Shown here piece by piece: positions 50,306 through 58,660 of a stretch of 64,000 nucleotides of DNA (positions are counted from its first letter, which is position 1; the number at the start of each line of letters is the position of its first letter). Source of the stretch: WLMZ01 sp031367435 (GTDB lineage Bacteria; Actinomycetota; Acidimicrobiia; Acidimicrobiales; Ilumatobacteraceae). The stretch lies in the NCBI GenBank assembly GCA_031367435.1, contig JANLPV010000070.1, positions 27,715 to 91,714 of the forward strand. Reading direction: 5' to 3'. Both the position numbers and the translations under genes were made by a program. The notes below the pieces were generated by a model, which saw only the letters and a program-made list of their open reading frames with translations, ran no database searches and was not told the origin of the DNA.

Positions 50306-53157
50306 CAGCTGCAGCCGCTGGTGCTGCCACAGCTGGGGCAGGCATGGCAGGAGCCGGCACGCACCATTTGCACGCCGCATTGCATGCACATCGGCGCATC
50401 GGATTGACGAACACGCGGCGCGCCTGCAGATGGCGTGTAGTCGCTCTTCGGTGCCGTCGGTGCCAAACCCAACTCGATTTGCGTGGCGAGATCGTTCGCC
50501 GACGGAATGCTCTTCGGGTCGGTCGCGATATCAGATCCGGTGCGGCTTTCGATGGCGCTTTCGTACACGCCCGGCAGCGTTGGCTGCAGGCGCTCATCGA
50601 CCGAAAAGATGCCAAGCTCGGACCGCTCGTCGTAACTGAGATACTCAAGGCCGAGGCGACGGAACAGGTAGTCCATGATCGACGACGCAAAGCGGATGTC
50701 GGGATCGTCGGTCATGCCCGCTGGCTCGAAACGCATGTTTGTGAATGCTTCGACAAAGGCTCGCAATGGCACGCCGTATTGCAGGCCATAGCTGATGCTC
50801 TTCGCAAACGCATCCATGATGCCGCTCAGCGTGGAGCCTTGCTTCGACACCGTGAGGAAGATCTCGCCAGGCTGACCGTTGGGGTATTCGCCAATCGTGG
50901 CAAAGCCTTTGCAGTCGGCTACACGGAACTCGAACGTGCGACCGCGGCGGCTGCGTGGCAACTTCTGGCGCACGGGCTGATGCACGATCTTTTCGACAAT
51001 GCGTTCGACTGCCTGTGTCGCTGCCGTACCTGGCGTGAACATGCCATCGGCACCGATGGTGGCATCGCCCTTTTTACCAGTGGACAACGGCTGGGCGACC
51101 TTGCAGTTGTCGCGGTAGATAGCAACTGCCTTGAGACCGAGCTGCCACGACAACAGATGCAACGCCTCGATGTCTTCGATCGTGGCTTCCTCGGGCATGT
51201 TCACGGTCTTGGAGATTGCACCCGACAGGAACGGCTGTGTGGCACTCATCATGCGCACGTGACCTTCGTAGTGGATGGTGTTATCACCCATGCTGCAGGC
51301 GAACACGGCAATGTGCTCGGCAGCAATGTGCGGTGCACCAAGGATCGACTTCTCGATGTCGATGTAGGCGGCGATGTCATTGATCTGCTGGGGTGTGTAA
51401 CCGAGTTTGCGCAACGCACGCGGGATCGTCTGGTTGATGATGCTCATGTTGCCGCCACCGACGAGCTTCTTCATCTTCACCAGGCCCAAGTCGGGTTCGA
51501 TGCCGGTGGTGTCGCAATCCATCATCAGACCAATGGTGCCGGTGGGCGCCAACACGCTGGCCTGGCTGTTACGCACTCCGTACTCTTCGCCATCGCGCAC
51601 GGCATTTTCCCACGCCTGCCGACCAGCTGCGAGCAGTTCGACGGGAACGGCGTGTGTGGCCTCGATCTCGTAGCTCGCATCGCGGTGCATCCGCAACACA
51701 TTGAGCATGTAGACCTCGTTGTCGGAGAAACCCGCGAAGGGGCCCATACGGCTCGCTGTGCGGGCGCTGGTGGCGTAGGCATGGCCGGTCATGAGCGAGG
51801 TGAGCGATGCCGCCCAGGCGCGGCCCTGGGGCGAATCGTAGGGCAGGCCGAGCGCCATGAGCAGTGCGCCGAGGTTGGCGTAGCCGAGCCCCAACTGACG
51901 GAACTGGCGGCTGGTCTCACCGATCGACGGCGTTGGGTAATCAGCGCGGCCCACCAAGATCTCTTGGGCCGTGAAGACTGCCTCGATCGTGTGCTTGTAG
52001 GCATCGACATCGAAGTTGCCTTCTTCGTCGAGGTACTTCAACAAGTTGATCGAGGCGAGGTTGCATGCCGAATTATCGAGGTGCATGTACTCACTGCATG
52101 GGTTTGAACCATTGATGCGACCTGTTGCATGAGCCGTATGCCATTTGTTGATGGTGGTGTCGAACTGCAGACCCGGATCGGCGCACTCCCATGACGCGGT
52201 GGCGATCTGACGCCACAGATCTCGTGCCCGCAACGTCTTGATGACGCGACCGTCGGTGACCGCGGTGAGGTTCCAATCGGCGTCTTGTTCGACTGCGTGC
52301 ATGAACTCATCGGTCAGTCGCACCGAGTTGTTCGCGTTCTGGTATTGCACGCTGAACGAATCGACGCCGTCGAGATCCATGTCGAAGCCGGCGTCACGCA
52401 ACACGCGTGCTTTGTTCTCTTCTTTGCTCTTGCACCAAATGAACTCTTCGATGTCGGGATGATCGACGTTGAGAATCACCATCTTGGCGGCGCGACGCGT
52501 TTTGCCGCCGCTCTTGATTGTGCCGGCGGAGGCGTCGGCACCGCGCATGAAGCTGACCGGACCACTGGCAGTACCGCCACCCTGCAACAGTTCTTGGCTG
52601 GAGCGGATCTTCGACAGGTTGATACCCGAGCCAGAGCCCCCCTTGAAGATGGTTCCCTCCTCGCGGTACCAGTTGAGAATGCCGTCCATGGTGTCGTCGA
52701 CGGCGAGAATGAAACACGCGCTGGCCTGCTGCGGCACGCCCTCAACACCGATGTTGAACCACACTGGGCTGTTGAACGCGGCGCGCTGGGTAACGAGGAT
52801 GAACTTGAGCTCGTTACTGAAGTTGTCTGCCTCGGCCTCATCGACGAAGTAGCCGCCCTCGATACCCCACGTGGTGATGGTGTCGACGACACGGTCGATG
52901 ACCTGACGCAACGAACGCTCCCGTTCGGGGGTGCCAGGTGCGCCGCGGAAGTACTTCTGAGCAACGATGTTGGTGGCATTCAGCGACCAACCAGCGGGAA
53001 ACTCGACATCGAGTTGCTCGAATGCAACCGTGCCGTCTTTCCAGTTGCTGATACGCGCATCACGACGCTCCCAAGAGACTTGATCGTACGGATGGACACC
53101 TGGCGAGGTGAAGTGACGGTTCAAGCCGATGGAGAGTCGTTCTGGTGCCAATGACAT
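50305..53157 (-). CDS. nrdJ: adenosylcobalamin-dependent ribonucleoside-diphosphate reductase
   Basis: 950 residues. It makes deoxyribonucleotides using vitamin B12 instead of a dimetal radical subunit. Class II features are 'NPCSEYMHLDNSACNLASINL' (about residue 350), 'APTGTIGLMMDCDTTGIEPDLGLVKMKKLVGGG', the active-site cysteine in 'QQASACFILAVDDTMDG', 'FKGGSGSGINLSKIRSSQELL', and a C-terminal zinc-ribbon-like tail with 'MCMQCGVQM' and 'CPSCGSTSG' that should carry the reducing cysteines. AGGA precedes the ATG. A structured leader and an NrdR-like operator lie upstream, and nrdR is encoded 4 kb away. Confidence 0.97.
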   Translation of the reverse strand: MSLAPERLSIGLNRHFTSPGVHPYDQVSWERRDARISNWKDGTVAFEQLDVEFPAGWSLNATNIVAQKYFRGAPGTPERERSLRQVIDRVVDTITTWGIEGGYFVDEAEADNFSNELKFILVTQRAAFNSPVWFNIGVEGVPQQASACFILAVDDTMDGILNWYREEGTIFKGGSGSGINLSKIRSSQELLQGGGTASGPVSFMRGADASAGTIKSGGKTRRAAKMVILNVDHPDIEEFIWCKSKEENKARVLRDAGFDMDLDGVDSFSVQYQNANNSVRLTDEFMHAVEQDADWNLTAVTDGRVIKTLRARDLWRQIATASWECADPGLQFDTTINKWHTAHATGRINGSNPCSEYMHLDNSACNLASINLLKYLDEEGNFDVDAYKHTIEAVFTAQEILVGRADYPTPSIGETSRQFRQLGLGYANLGALLMALGLPYDSPQGRAWAASLTSLMTGHAYATSARTASRMGPFAGFSDNEVYMLNVLRMHRDASYEIEATHAVPVELLAAGRQAWENAVRDGEEYGVRNSQASVLAPTGTIGLMMDCDTTGIEPDLGLVKMKKLVGGGNMSIINQTIPRALRKLGYTPQQINDIAAYIDIEKSILGAPHIAAEHIAVFACSMGDNTIHYEGHVRMMSATQPFLSGAISKTVNMPEEATIEDIEALHLLSWQLGLKAVAIYRDNCKVAQPLSTGKKGDATIGADGMFTPGTAATQAVERIVEKIVHQPVRQKLPRSRRGRTFEFRVADCKGFATIGEYPNGQPGEIFLTVSKQGSTLSGIMDAFAKSISYGLQYGVPLRAFVEAFTNMRFEPAGMTDDPDIRFASSIMDYLFRRLGLEYLSYDERSELGIFSVDERLQPTLPGVYESAIESRTGSDIATDPKSIPSANDLATQIELGLAPTAPKSDYTPSAGAPRVRQSDAPMCMQCGVQMVRAGSCHACPSCGSTSGCS

Positions 53158-53257
53158 CTGGTGGTCCTACTTTCGAGACAAGTTCGTGGGTTGCTGGTTT
53201 CGCTGGTTACTTCGGTGCAATCGGTCGTGCTGGGGGGTGGATGACCAACAACGTTGA

Positions 53258-53331
53258 CCCCAAGGTGAACCGACCGACGTTCGACGGGATTTCAACTGAA
53301 ATTCCCGGCAAACCGACCGCCTCACCTTGGG
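53258..53331 (-). promoter_or_regulatory. structured leader element of nrdJ
   Basis: CCCCAAGGTGA (53258-53268) pairs with TCACCTTGGG (53322-53331). Inside, two direct copies of ACCGACCG flank a second strong hairpin (53285-53307, CGGGATTTCA / TGAAATTCCCG). On the nrdJ transcript this 74-nt element would begin near the 5' end and lie about 100 nt before the start codon. It does not show an obvious B12-box. Confidence 0.55.
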
Positions 53332-53348
53332 CAACGCTGCCCGACAAC

Positions 53349-53362
53349 CACAACATATTGTG
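53349..53362. promoter_or_regulatory. NrdR-box-like operator of nrdJ
   Basis: CACAACATATTGTG is a near-perfect palindrome close to the NrdR consensus ACACWATATATWGTGT. It overlaps a possible -10 (CACAAT on the minus strand). A weaker partner TACAGCATTGTA lies at 53409-53420, at an unusual 59-bp centre-to-centre distance. Confidence 0.65.
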
Positions 53363-53783
53363 CCTAGTAAGCACGATCCCCCAACCGAGCCACAAGCAGT
53401 TGGAAGATTACAGCATTGTAGTTACACCGCTGTCAAGTACCACTTTTCCACAAATACTGACGGAGAATCGTGATACGTGCCGTACCCGCTTCGCGATTTG
53501 GGGCGTGGGCAGGTGTGATTTGGCCGCGGTGCGAGGTCGCAGGTTTAGGACACTTGCCCCGAGTCGAACTTCTGCTGAGGATATTTCAGCTCTGTGCGTC
53601 TCCATTCCGCGCCCCGTCACCGCGGCCGTCACGGGATGCAGCGTAGGTCCAACTGCCTGTGGGGAGGAAGGGGCATAACCATGTGAATTTGCTCTGGATA
53701 CGGTGTGGACTGCCTTGTTTTCTGGTGGAATCCAGATGTCCAGACGGTGTTTGTCCACAGGCTCACACGCGTGTCGGGCGCCG
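53363..53783. other. intergenic region upstream of nrdJ
   Basis: No gene is convincing here. The region holds the distal nrdJ promoter area on the left and hairpins such as CCCGT/ACGGG (53613-53635) and TCGGG/CCCGA (near 53778-53790), which may terminate the molybdopterin oxidoreductase transcript. Confidence 0.45.
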
Positions 53784-56096
53784 CTACCCGACGCGCTCCA
53801 GAGCAACTGGTTCGATCGTTACGGGAATTCCATTCAGCACTGAAGTGCCCGACAGGGGGTCGAAGGCATCGTGATCGGCAAGCACATTCGAGTTCACACC
53901 GGCACGCTCGGCGGCAACGCGCAAGCGGGTGCCAGCGACACCATGCCCCCAACCGTGAGGCAGACTCACTACGCCTGGTCGAATATCGTCAGTGACTTCG
54001 ACAGGTGCTTCCACGCTTCCAACACGACTCGTTACTCGCGCAAACCCGCCATCTACAAGGCCCAGATCGGCAGCGTCGTCGGGATGAACGTGCAGCGTTC
54101 ATCGAGACTTACCCTTGACGAGAACCTCAATGTTGTGCATCCACGAGTTGTTTGATCGAAGGTGACGACGCCCAACCAACACGATCCGTTCTTGTGCCAG
54201 CGTCGAAATCGCCGCGAAGAGGCGGGGCACATCGTCGACGAACACGGGTGCAGCGAGCTCGATGCGGCCCGACGGTGTGCGCAGAATTTCAGGCAAACGC
54301 GGTTCAAGCGGACCGAAATCTACGCCATGTGGGTGATCGATCAGCGTTTGCAAACTCACAGCCTGTGGATTTGCGCCGAATCCATCCCCGAACGGGCCGG
54401 TACGCAGCATGAAATCAAGCATCCGCTCGGGCCCACGATGCCCGGTCGCGGCGAGCAACGCCAAGATCTCGTCGGCATCACGTCCGTGAATTGGCGAATT
54501 CGGATCTGACACAGAGTGGTGGACGAGACCAGAAATTGACAATTCGTCAACATTTGCCGGATCCGCATCAACGCCTTGGCCCTGCAGCAACATTGCCAAT
54601 TTGGCCATCACCTCCCATTCGTCGGGTTGGCCTTCGTCGAGCGGCAGCGCTGCCGGGCTGTAGTTGGCCACATTGCGCACCGCGAACTGCAACAGCAACA
54701 GGTCGTAATGACCGCGCTGGAGCTGCGATGGGGGCGGCAGGATGACATCGGCATGCCGCGTGGTCTCGTTGAGGTACATGTCGACACTCACCATGAACTC
54801 GAGCCCAGCCAAAGCCTCATCGAGACGGTTTGAGTTCGGCGTCGACAACACCGGATTACCCGCCACCGTGATCATGGCCCGCAGTTGGCCCAGACCTGGC
54901 TCGGTGATCTCTTCAGCGAGGGCAGCAACGGGATACTCCCCCATCACCTCGGGCAGGTTGCGCACGCGGGTATGGCCGCGGCCGATCTTGAATCCGGCGC
55001 CCGTGCCAGAAGCACCACGGGTACTCGCACCGCCGGCAACCGGCATTGCAAACATCGCGCCACCGGCTCGATCGAGGTTGCCAGTGAGTATGTTCACGGC
55101 GTCGATCAGCCATGACGCCGTTGTACCGAACTCGGTGGTTGTCGTGCCGATACGTCCGTACACGGTGGATGATGGTGCGGCCGCCAGCTCATGTGCGATT
55201 CGGCGCACCACGAGCGGATCAAGGCCGGTTGCGTCAGCCACGACTTCGGGAGTGAACGGCGCGCTGAGCAACTTGAGTTCGTCGACGCCGTTCAACAGCG
55301 GCGTCACAATCGGCCCTGGGTCAGCCAGGCCGTCCGCAAAGAGCACATTGACAATCGACATCAACAGCAATGCATCGGCACCCGGCTTGATCGACAACCA
55401 TTCATCGGCCTCCTCGGCAGTGCGGCTGCGTCGAGGATCGACCACCACGAGCTTTCCACCGCGGCCACGAATTGCTTCGATACGGCCGGGGAAATCGGGA
55501 GCCGTGCACATGCTGCCATTCGAGGCGTACGGATTGGCACCGAGAATCATCAGATAATCAGTTCGGTCGAGGTCGGGCACCGGCACGCTGACCGCCGTAC
55601 CGAACACGTACGCGGCGGCCACCTGACGCGGCATCTGATCAACCGTGGAGGCGCTGTAACGATGACGAGTGCCCGCTGCTTGCAAGAGCGTGCGGTTGAA
55701 CATCATCGCCGACAAGCTGTGCGCCGTGGGATTGCCCACGTATACGGCAAGGCTTTCACGTCCGTGACGGTCAATCACGCTGCTGAGACCTTGCTGCACG
55801 TACTCCCACGCCTCGTCCCACTCGACCTCGACGTGTACGCCATCTCGCTTCAGCATTGGCTTGCGGAGTCGATCGGGATCCTCATGCAATTGCTTCAGAG
55901 TCGAGCCTTTGGGGCAGATGAAACCACGGCTGAAGACGTCGTTTCTATCGCCGCGGATGCGCGTGACCTCAGCGCCTTTGATCGTGATCTCGAGGCCACA
56001 GCCCGCCTCGCAGAGCGGACACGTTCGGAATGCGGTTCGCGTTTCGCCGTCATTGGCAGGGCGCGTGGCATTTCCGGTCGACGGCGTTTCAGTCAT
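53784..56096 (-). CDS. molybdopterin oxidoreductase interrupted by an in-frame UGA
   Basis: The frame is 771 codons with one TGA at 54099-54101. Upstream of it are 665 residues: a [4Fe-4S] motif C26-x2-C29-x3-C33...C61 ('CPLCEAGCGLEI', 'FICPKG'), 'YVGNPTAHSL', 'YLMILGANPYASNGSM', 'VVVDPRRSRTAEEADEWLSIKPGADALLLM', and the end 'NNSWMHNIEVLVKGKSR'. After the TGA the same frame continues TLHVHPDDAADLGLVDG and 'VSLPHGWGHG', the molybdopterin-dinucleotide binding tail. Relatives usually have Cys at this position ('R-C-T-L-x-x-H-P'). It could be Sec, readthrough, a nonsense mutation or a sequence error. No Tat signal is seen, so the enzyme would be cytoplasmic. Substrate unknown. Confidence 0.8.
54099..54101 (-). 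other. in-frame UGA codon at a conserved cysteine position
   Basis: TGA on the minus strand within the molybdopterin oxidoreductase frame. The frame is open on both sides, with strong family similarity immediately before and after. A short AACG/CGTT hairpin follows, which is weaker than a usual bacterial SECIS. Confidence 0.75.
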
Positions 56097-56113
56097 GGTG
56101 AAAGTATCGCGCT
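56097..56113. promoter_or_regulatory. 17-bp divergent start region with overlapping -10 elements
   Basis: Only 17 bp separate the two ATGs. On the minus strand GATACT is 6 nt from the oxidoreductase ATG; on the plus strand GAAAGT/AGTATC lies 8 nt or less from the RibD-C ATG. The core AGTATC/GATACT is shared by both directions. Confidence 0.4.
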
Positions 56114-56788
56114 ATGCAACGGCTCTATCCCTCACCCACCGCCCCAACCACGGCGCGCGACGCCTACGGAGTCGACCGGTTGCCGCACAGCAGCGGCCGC
56201 CCATGGATCGGGCTCTGCATGGTCGCCAGCATCGATGGCTCAACGGTCTTCGGCGGCACTTCTGCGGGCCTGTCCAGCGACGCAGATCGCGATGTGCTGC
56301 TGACCCTGCGTTCGTTCGCCGATCTCATCATCGTCGGCGCAGGGACGGTACGGGCCGAGGGCTACGGCGCGCCACGTACGCCCGGACAGCGAATTGGTGT
56401 GGTGAGTCGGTCGGGAACGATGGATCTCGACACTGCGTTGTTCTCCAGCGGTGCCGGCTTTCTCATCTTGCCCGAGGACGCTCCGGCGTGTGACGTGGAT
56501 TCTGTTCGGGCGGGCATCGGCGAGGTCGACCTTGCTGCCGCACTGTGCTCGTTGCCCGGCAATCCCCGGTTTGTGCAGGCCGAAGGTGGTGCTTCACTGA
56601 ACGCTGCGCTTGCCGCCCAGGATCTCGTTGATGAGATCAACATCACGACGTCGCCGCAACTCATCGGCGGCACTGGTGCCCGCCTGACTACCGGTGCGCC
56701 GCCCCTGAGCCAGCGATTCCGCCTCGCACACTTGCTCGAGGACGACAACTTCATCTTCAGTCGATATGTGCGTGCCGCACAGCCGTAG
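56114..56788 (+). CDS. RibD C-terminal domain (pyrimidine reductase-like) protein
   Basis: 224 residues. The NADPH-binding fold of 5-amino-6-(5-phosphoribosylamino)uracil reductase is marked by 'RPWIGLCMVASIDGSTVFGGTSAGLSSDADRDVLLTLRSFADLIIVGAGTVRAEGYG' and 'FVQAEGGASLNAALAAQDLVDEINITTSPQLIGGTGARL'. Stand-alone RibD-C proteins are common in actinobacteria; some act in riboflavin synthesis, others on unknown substrates. It is convergent with nrdR, with only 4 bp between the stops. Confidence 0.85.
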   Translation: MQRLYPSPTAPTTARDAYGVDRLPHSSGRPWIGLCMVASIDGSTVFGGTSAGLSSDADRDVLLTLRSFADLIIVGAGTVRAEGYGAPRTPGQRIGVVSRSGTMDLDTALFSSGAGFLILPEDAPACDVDSVRAGIGEVDLAAALCSLPGNPRFVQAEGGASLNAALAAQDLVDEINITTSPQLIGGTGARLTTGAPPLSQRFRLAHLLEDDNFIFSRYVRAAQP

Positions 56789-56792
56789 CAAC

Positions 56793-57257
56793 TCAGTGTT
56801 GGTCGGCCTGCATTTTCTGCAGTAGCTGTAGCTCGCGTGCGAAGTCACGCGCAGCGTCGAAGTTCTTGTACACACTTGCGAACCGGAGGTAGGCAACCTC
56901 ATCGAGTTGGCGCAAGTGATTGAGCACAGAGAGACCAACGACGGCGCTCGACACCTCAGTGCCGTGCAAGCGCGCCTCATCTTCGACAGCCTCGGAGAGC
57001 GCTTCGATCTGCTCGGCGGTGACTGGACGACCCTTGCAAGCGGCGCGCACACCGGCGATGACCTTGTTGCGATCGAACGACTCGCGCCCGCTGGCGCTCT
57101 TCACGACAGTGAGCGGTTGCTCCTCGAGCCGTTCGTAGGTAGTGAAGCGATAGCTGCACTGCGGACAATGTCGACGACGGCGAATCGCGCACCCTTCCTC
57201 GGCAACGCGCGAATCGATGACCTTGGTGTCATCGGCTCGACAGGATGGGCAGTACAT
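56793..57257 (-). CDS. nrdR: transcriptional repressor NrdR
   Basis: 154 residues. It senses the (d)ATP state and represses ribonucleotide reductase genes. The zinc ribbon has C3, C6, C31 and C34 ('MYCPSCRADDT', 'RRHCPQCSYRFTTYER'), and an ATP-cone follows ('VVKSASGRESFDRNKVIAGVRAACKGRPV'). TAGCCT lies 8 nt before the ATG, so the mRNA may be leaderless. It is next to the LysM gene and lexA, as in mycobacteria and corynebacteria. A likely target operator is upstream of nrdJ. Confidence 0.97.
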   Translation of the reverse strand: MYCPSCRADDTKVIDSRVAEEGCAIRRRRHCPQCSYRFTTYERLEEQPLTVVKSASGRESFDRNKVIAGVRAACKGRPVTAEQIEALSEAVEDEARLHGTEVSSAVVGLSVLNHLRQLDEVAYLRFASVYKNFDAARDFARELQLLQKMQADQH

Positions 57258-57294
57258 GCCCCGACAGGCTAGTCATCATCAAGCACGTCCGTGT

Positions 57295-57720
57295 CTAGGG
57301 CAGAACCAGTACTTGGCCCGGATGCACCGTTGCACCACCGTTGGCATTCACCAACGTGTCGACGTAGCTACTGAGACTGTTGATGCCATGAAACCGCGTT
57401 GCAACGTTCCACAACGAGTCGCCAGGTTGGACGATGTAGGTGGTGACCGTCGCCGCTCTCGCCGCCGGGGCGGGCACGGCAATTGGAGCTACGACCGCTA
57501 ACGATTGGGCGTTAGCTGAACGGATCGTGGGGGTGGAGGCAGGTACACCCCCACGATCCGCCAGGACTGTGTGCACACTGAGGCCGACGACGGCGACAAC
57601 CGCAGCGCACAGAAGACCAACGAGAAGACGACGGCGCAGATACACGGAATGCGCTGGGCTCGTGGTGCCGAAACGCACCTCGATCTCGCCGAACTGTGAA
57701 GGGAAAAGTATTGCAGTCAT
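57295..57720 (-). CDS. LysM-domain SOS cell-division inhibitor (DivS/ChiZ/YneA-like)
   Basis: 141 residues: about 30 cytoplasmic residues, one membrane helix ('LLVGLLCAAVVAVVGLSVHTVLA', about 32-54), a flexible Ala/Pro-rich linker, and a C-terminal LysM domain ('TYIVQPGDSLWNVATRFHG' ... 'GATVHPGQVLVLP'). AAGGAG precedes the ATG. Position next to and divergent from lexA, followed by nrdR, is the same as for Rv2719c/ChiZ in Mycobacterium and DivS in Corynebacterium, which block septation after DNA damage. The shared gap holds several SOS boxes. The function is inferred from synteny and domain layout. Confidence 0.82.
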   Translation of the reverse strand: MTAILFPSQFGEIEVRFGTTSPAHSVYLRRRLLVGLLCAAVVAVVGLSVHTVLADRGGVPASTPTIRSANAQSLAVVAPIAVPAPAARAATVTTYIVQPGDSLWNVATRFHGINSLSSYVDTLVNANGGATVHPGQVLVLP

Positions 57721-57823
57721 GACGATCTCCTTGAGTTCGGTGGACGGTCTGCGGGTCAGAGTTTGGGGTCAGAGCTTGGGGGCTGAGGTTGGAGTAACAA
57801 TTCGGTGAACGATCAGATGTTCG

Positions 57824-57862
57824 CCGAACAGATGTACGCAGTGTGCCCGAACGATCGTTCGA
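57824..57862. promoter_or_regulatory. two LexA (SOS) box candidates on the LysM-gene side
   Basis: CCGAACAGATGTACGC (57824-57839) and CCGAACGATCGTTCGA (57847-57862) resemble the actinobacterial consensus TCGAACRNRYGTTYGA. The second has a perfect CGAACGATCGTTCG core. Confidence 0.6.
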
Positions 57863-57886
57863 TGTCAACCTTGTCTGAGCAATTCA

Positions 57887-57941
57887 TCGAACAAATGTTT
57901 CTAGAACGGGTGTTTGACTTTGTTATCGAACACTCGTACGC
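57887..57941. promoter_or_regulatory. three LexA (SOS) box candidates on the lexA side
   Basis: TCGAACAAATGTTTCT (57887-57902), TAGAACGGGTGTTTGA (57902-57917) and TCGAACACTCGTACGC (57926-57941). The first two touch each other; the third overlaps the -10 hexamer TACGCT (57937-57942) of lexA, a good position for self-repression. Confidence 0.7.
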
Positions 57942-57949
57942 TGCTCGCC

Positions 57950-58582
57950 ATGACAGACGTATTCCTCACTGCCCGCCAGCGTCAGATCCTCGATGTCATC
58001 GAGCAGAACATGCAAGACCGCGGCTATCCCCCGTCGGTCCGTGAAATCGGTGAGGCGGTCGGGCTCACTTCACCGTCCACGGTGCATAGTCATCTGGCCA
58101 CGCTCGAGCGACTTGGCTACCTCCGTCGCGATCCGTCCAAGCCGCGTGCACTCGAAGTGCGTTTCGATCCCAACTCGGGCATCGCGATGGAGCGTCGGCC
58201 GGTACGCCATATACCGCTCGTCGGCGACGTCGCCGCCGGAACCGATGTACTGGCTCAGCAAAACGTCGAAGAGTTGCTGCCGATGCCTACCGACTTCACG
58301 GGTGACGGCGACCTATTCATGTTGCGCGTGCGTGGCGACTCGATGATTGACGCCGGCATTCTTGATGGCGATTTCGTCGTTGTGCATCAGCAGGCAACGG
58401 CCAACAACGGCGACATTGTCGTCGCCGGAATTCCTGGCGAAGAGGGCACGGTAAAGACTTATCAGCGCAAAGGCGCCGTCGTCACGCTCGTGCCGTCAAA
58501 CAGCCGACTCTCGCCGATGGTCTTTGCTGCCGACGAGGTCGAGATCTTCGGTCGCGTTGTCACGGTGATGCGTCGCCTCTAG
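57950..58582 (+). CDS. lexA: SOS repressor LexA
   Basis: 210 residues from the ATG at 57950; an in-frame TTG 12 codons upstream would place the operator inside the gene. It represses DNA-damage genes and cleaves itself when RecA is activated. The winged helix ('LTARQRQILDVIEQNMQDRGYPPSVREIGEAVGLTSPSTVHSHLATLERLGYLRRD') precedes the A96-G97 cleavage site in 'VGDVAAGTDVL' and the Ser131/Lys169 dyad ('RGDSMID', 'GTVKTYQ'). TACGCT lies 7 nt before the start. Confidence 0.97.
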   Translation: MTDVFLTARQRQILDVIEQNMQDRGYPPSVREIGEAVGLTSPSTVHSHLATLERLGYLRRDPSKPRALEVRFDPNSGIAMERRPVRHIPLVGDVAAGTDVLAQQNVEELLPMPTDFTGDGDLFMLRVRGDSMIDAGILDGDFVVVHQQATANNGDIVVAGIPGEEGTVKTYQRKGAVVTLVPSNSRLSPMVFAADEVEIFGRVVTVMRRL

Positions 58583-58660
58583 CCAGCCCTACCAGCTGCA
58601 CGCTTTAGCAGTCGCTCTCAAGGTGAAGCCGCAACATCCGCTTGCTGCTGCTACATCCAA

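Noticed and set aside
50191..52107. 638-codon open frame on the plus strand opposite nrdJ
   Set aside because: It is antisense to a strongly conserved enzyme and has no family features.
53158..53348. Cobalamin riboswitch upstream of nrdJ
   Set aside because: No B12-box-like segment or matching long-range arrangement was seen; the structured element present is shorter and symmetrical.
54020..54101. Selenocysteine as the firm explanation of the in-frame UGA
   Set aside because: The position is far from the molybdenum site, only a weak hairpin follows, and no sel genes are in the window; left open as one of several options.
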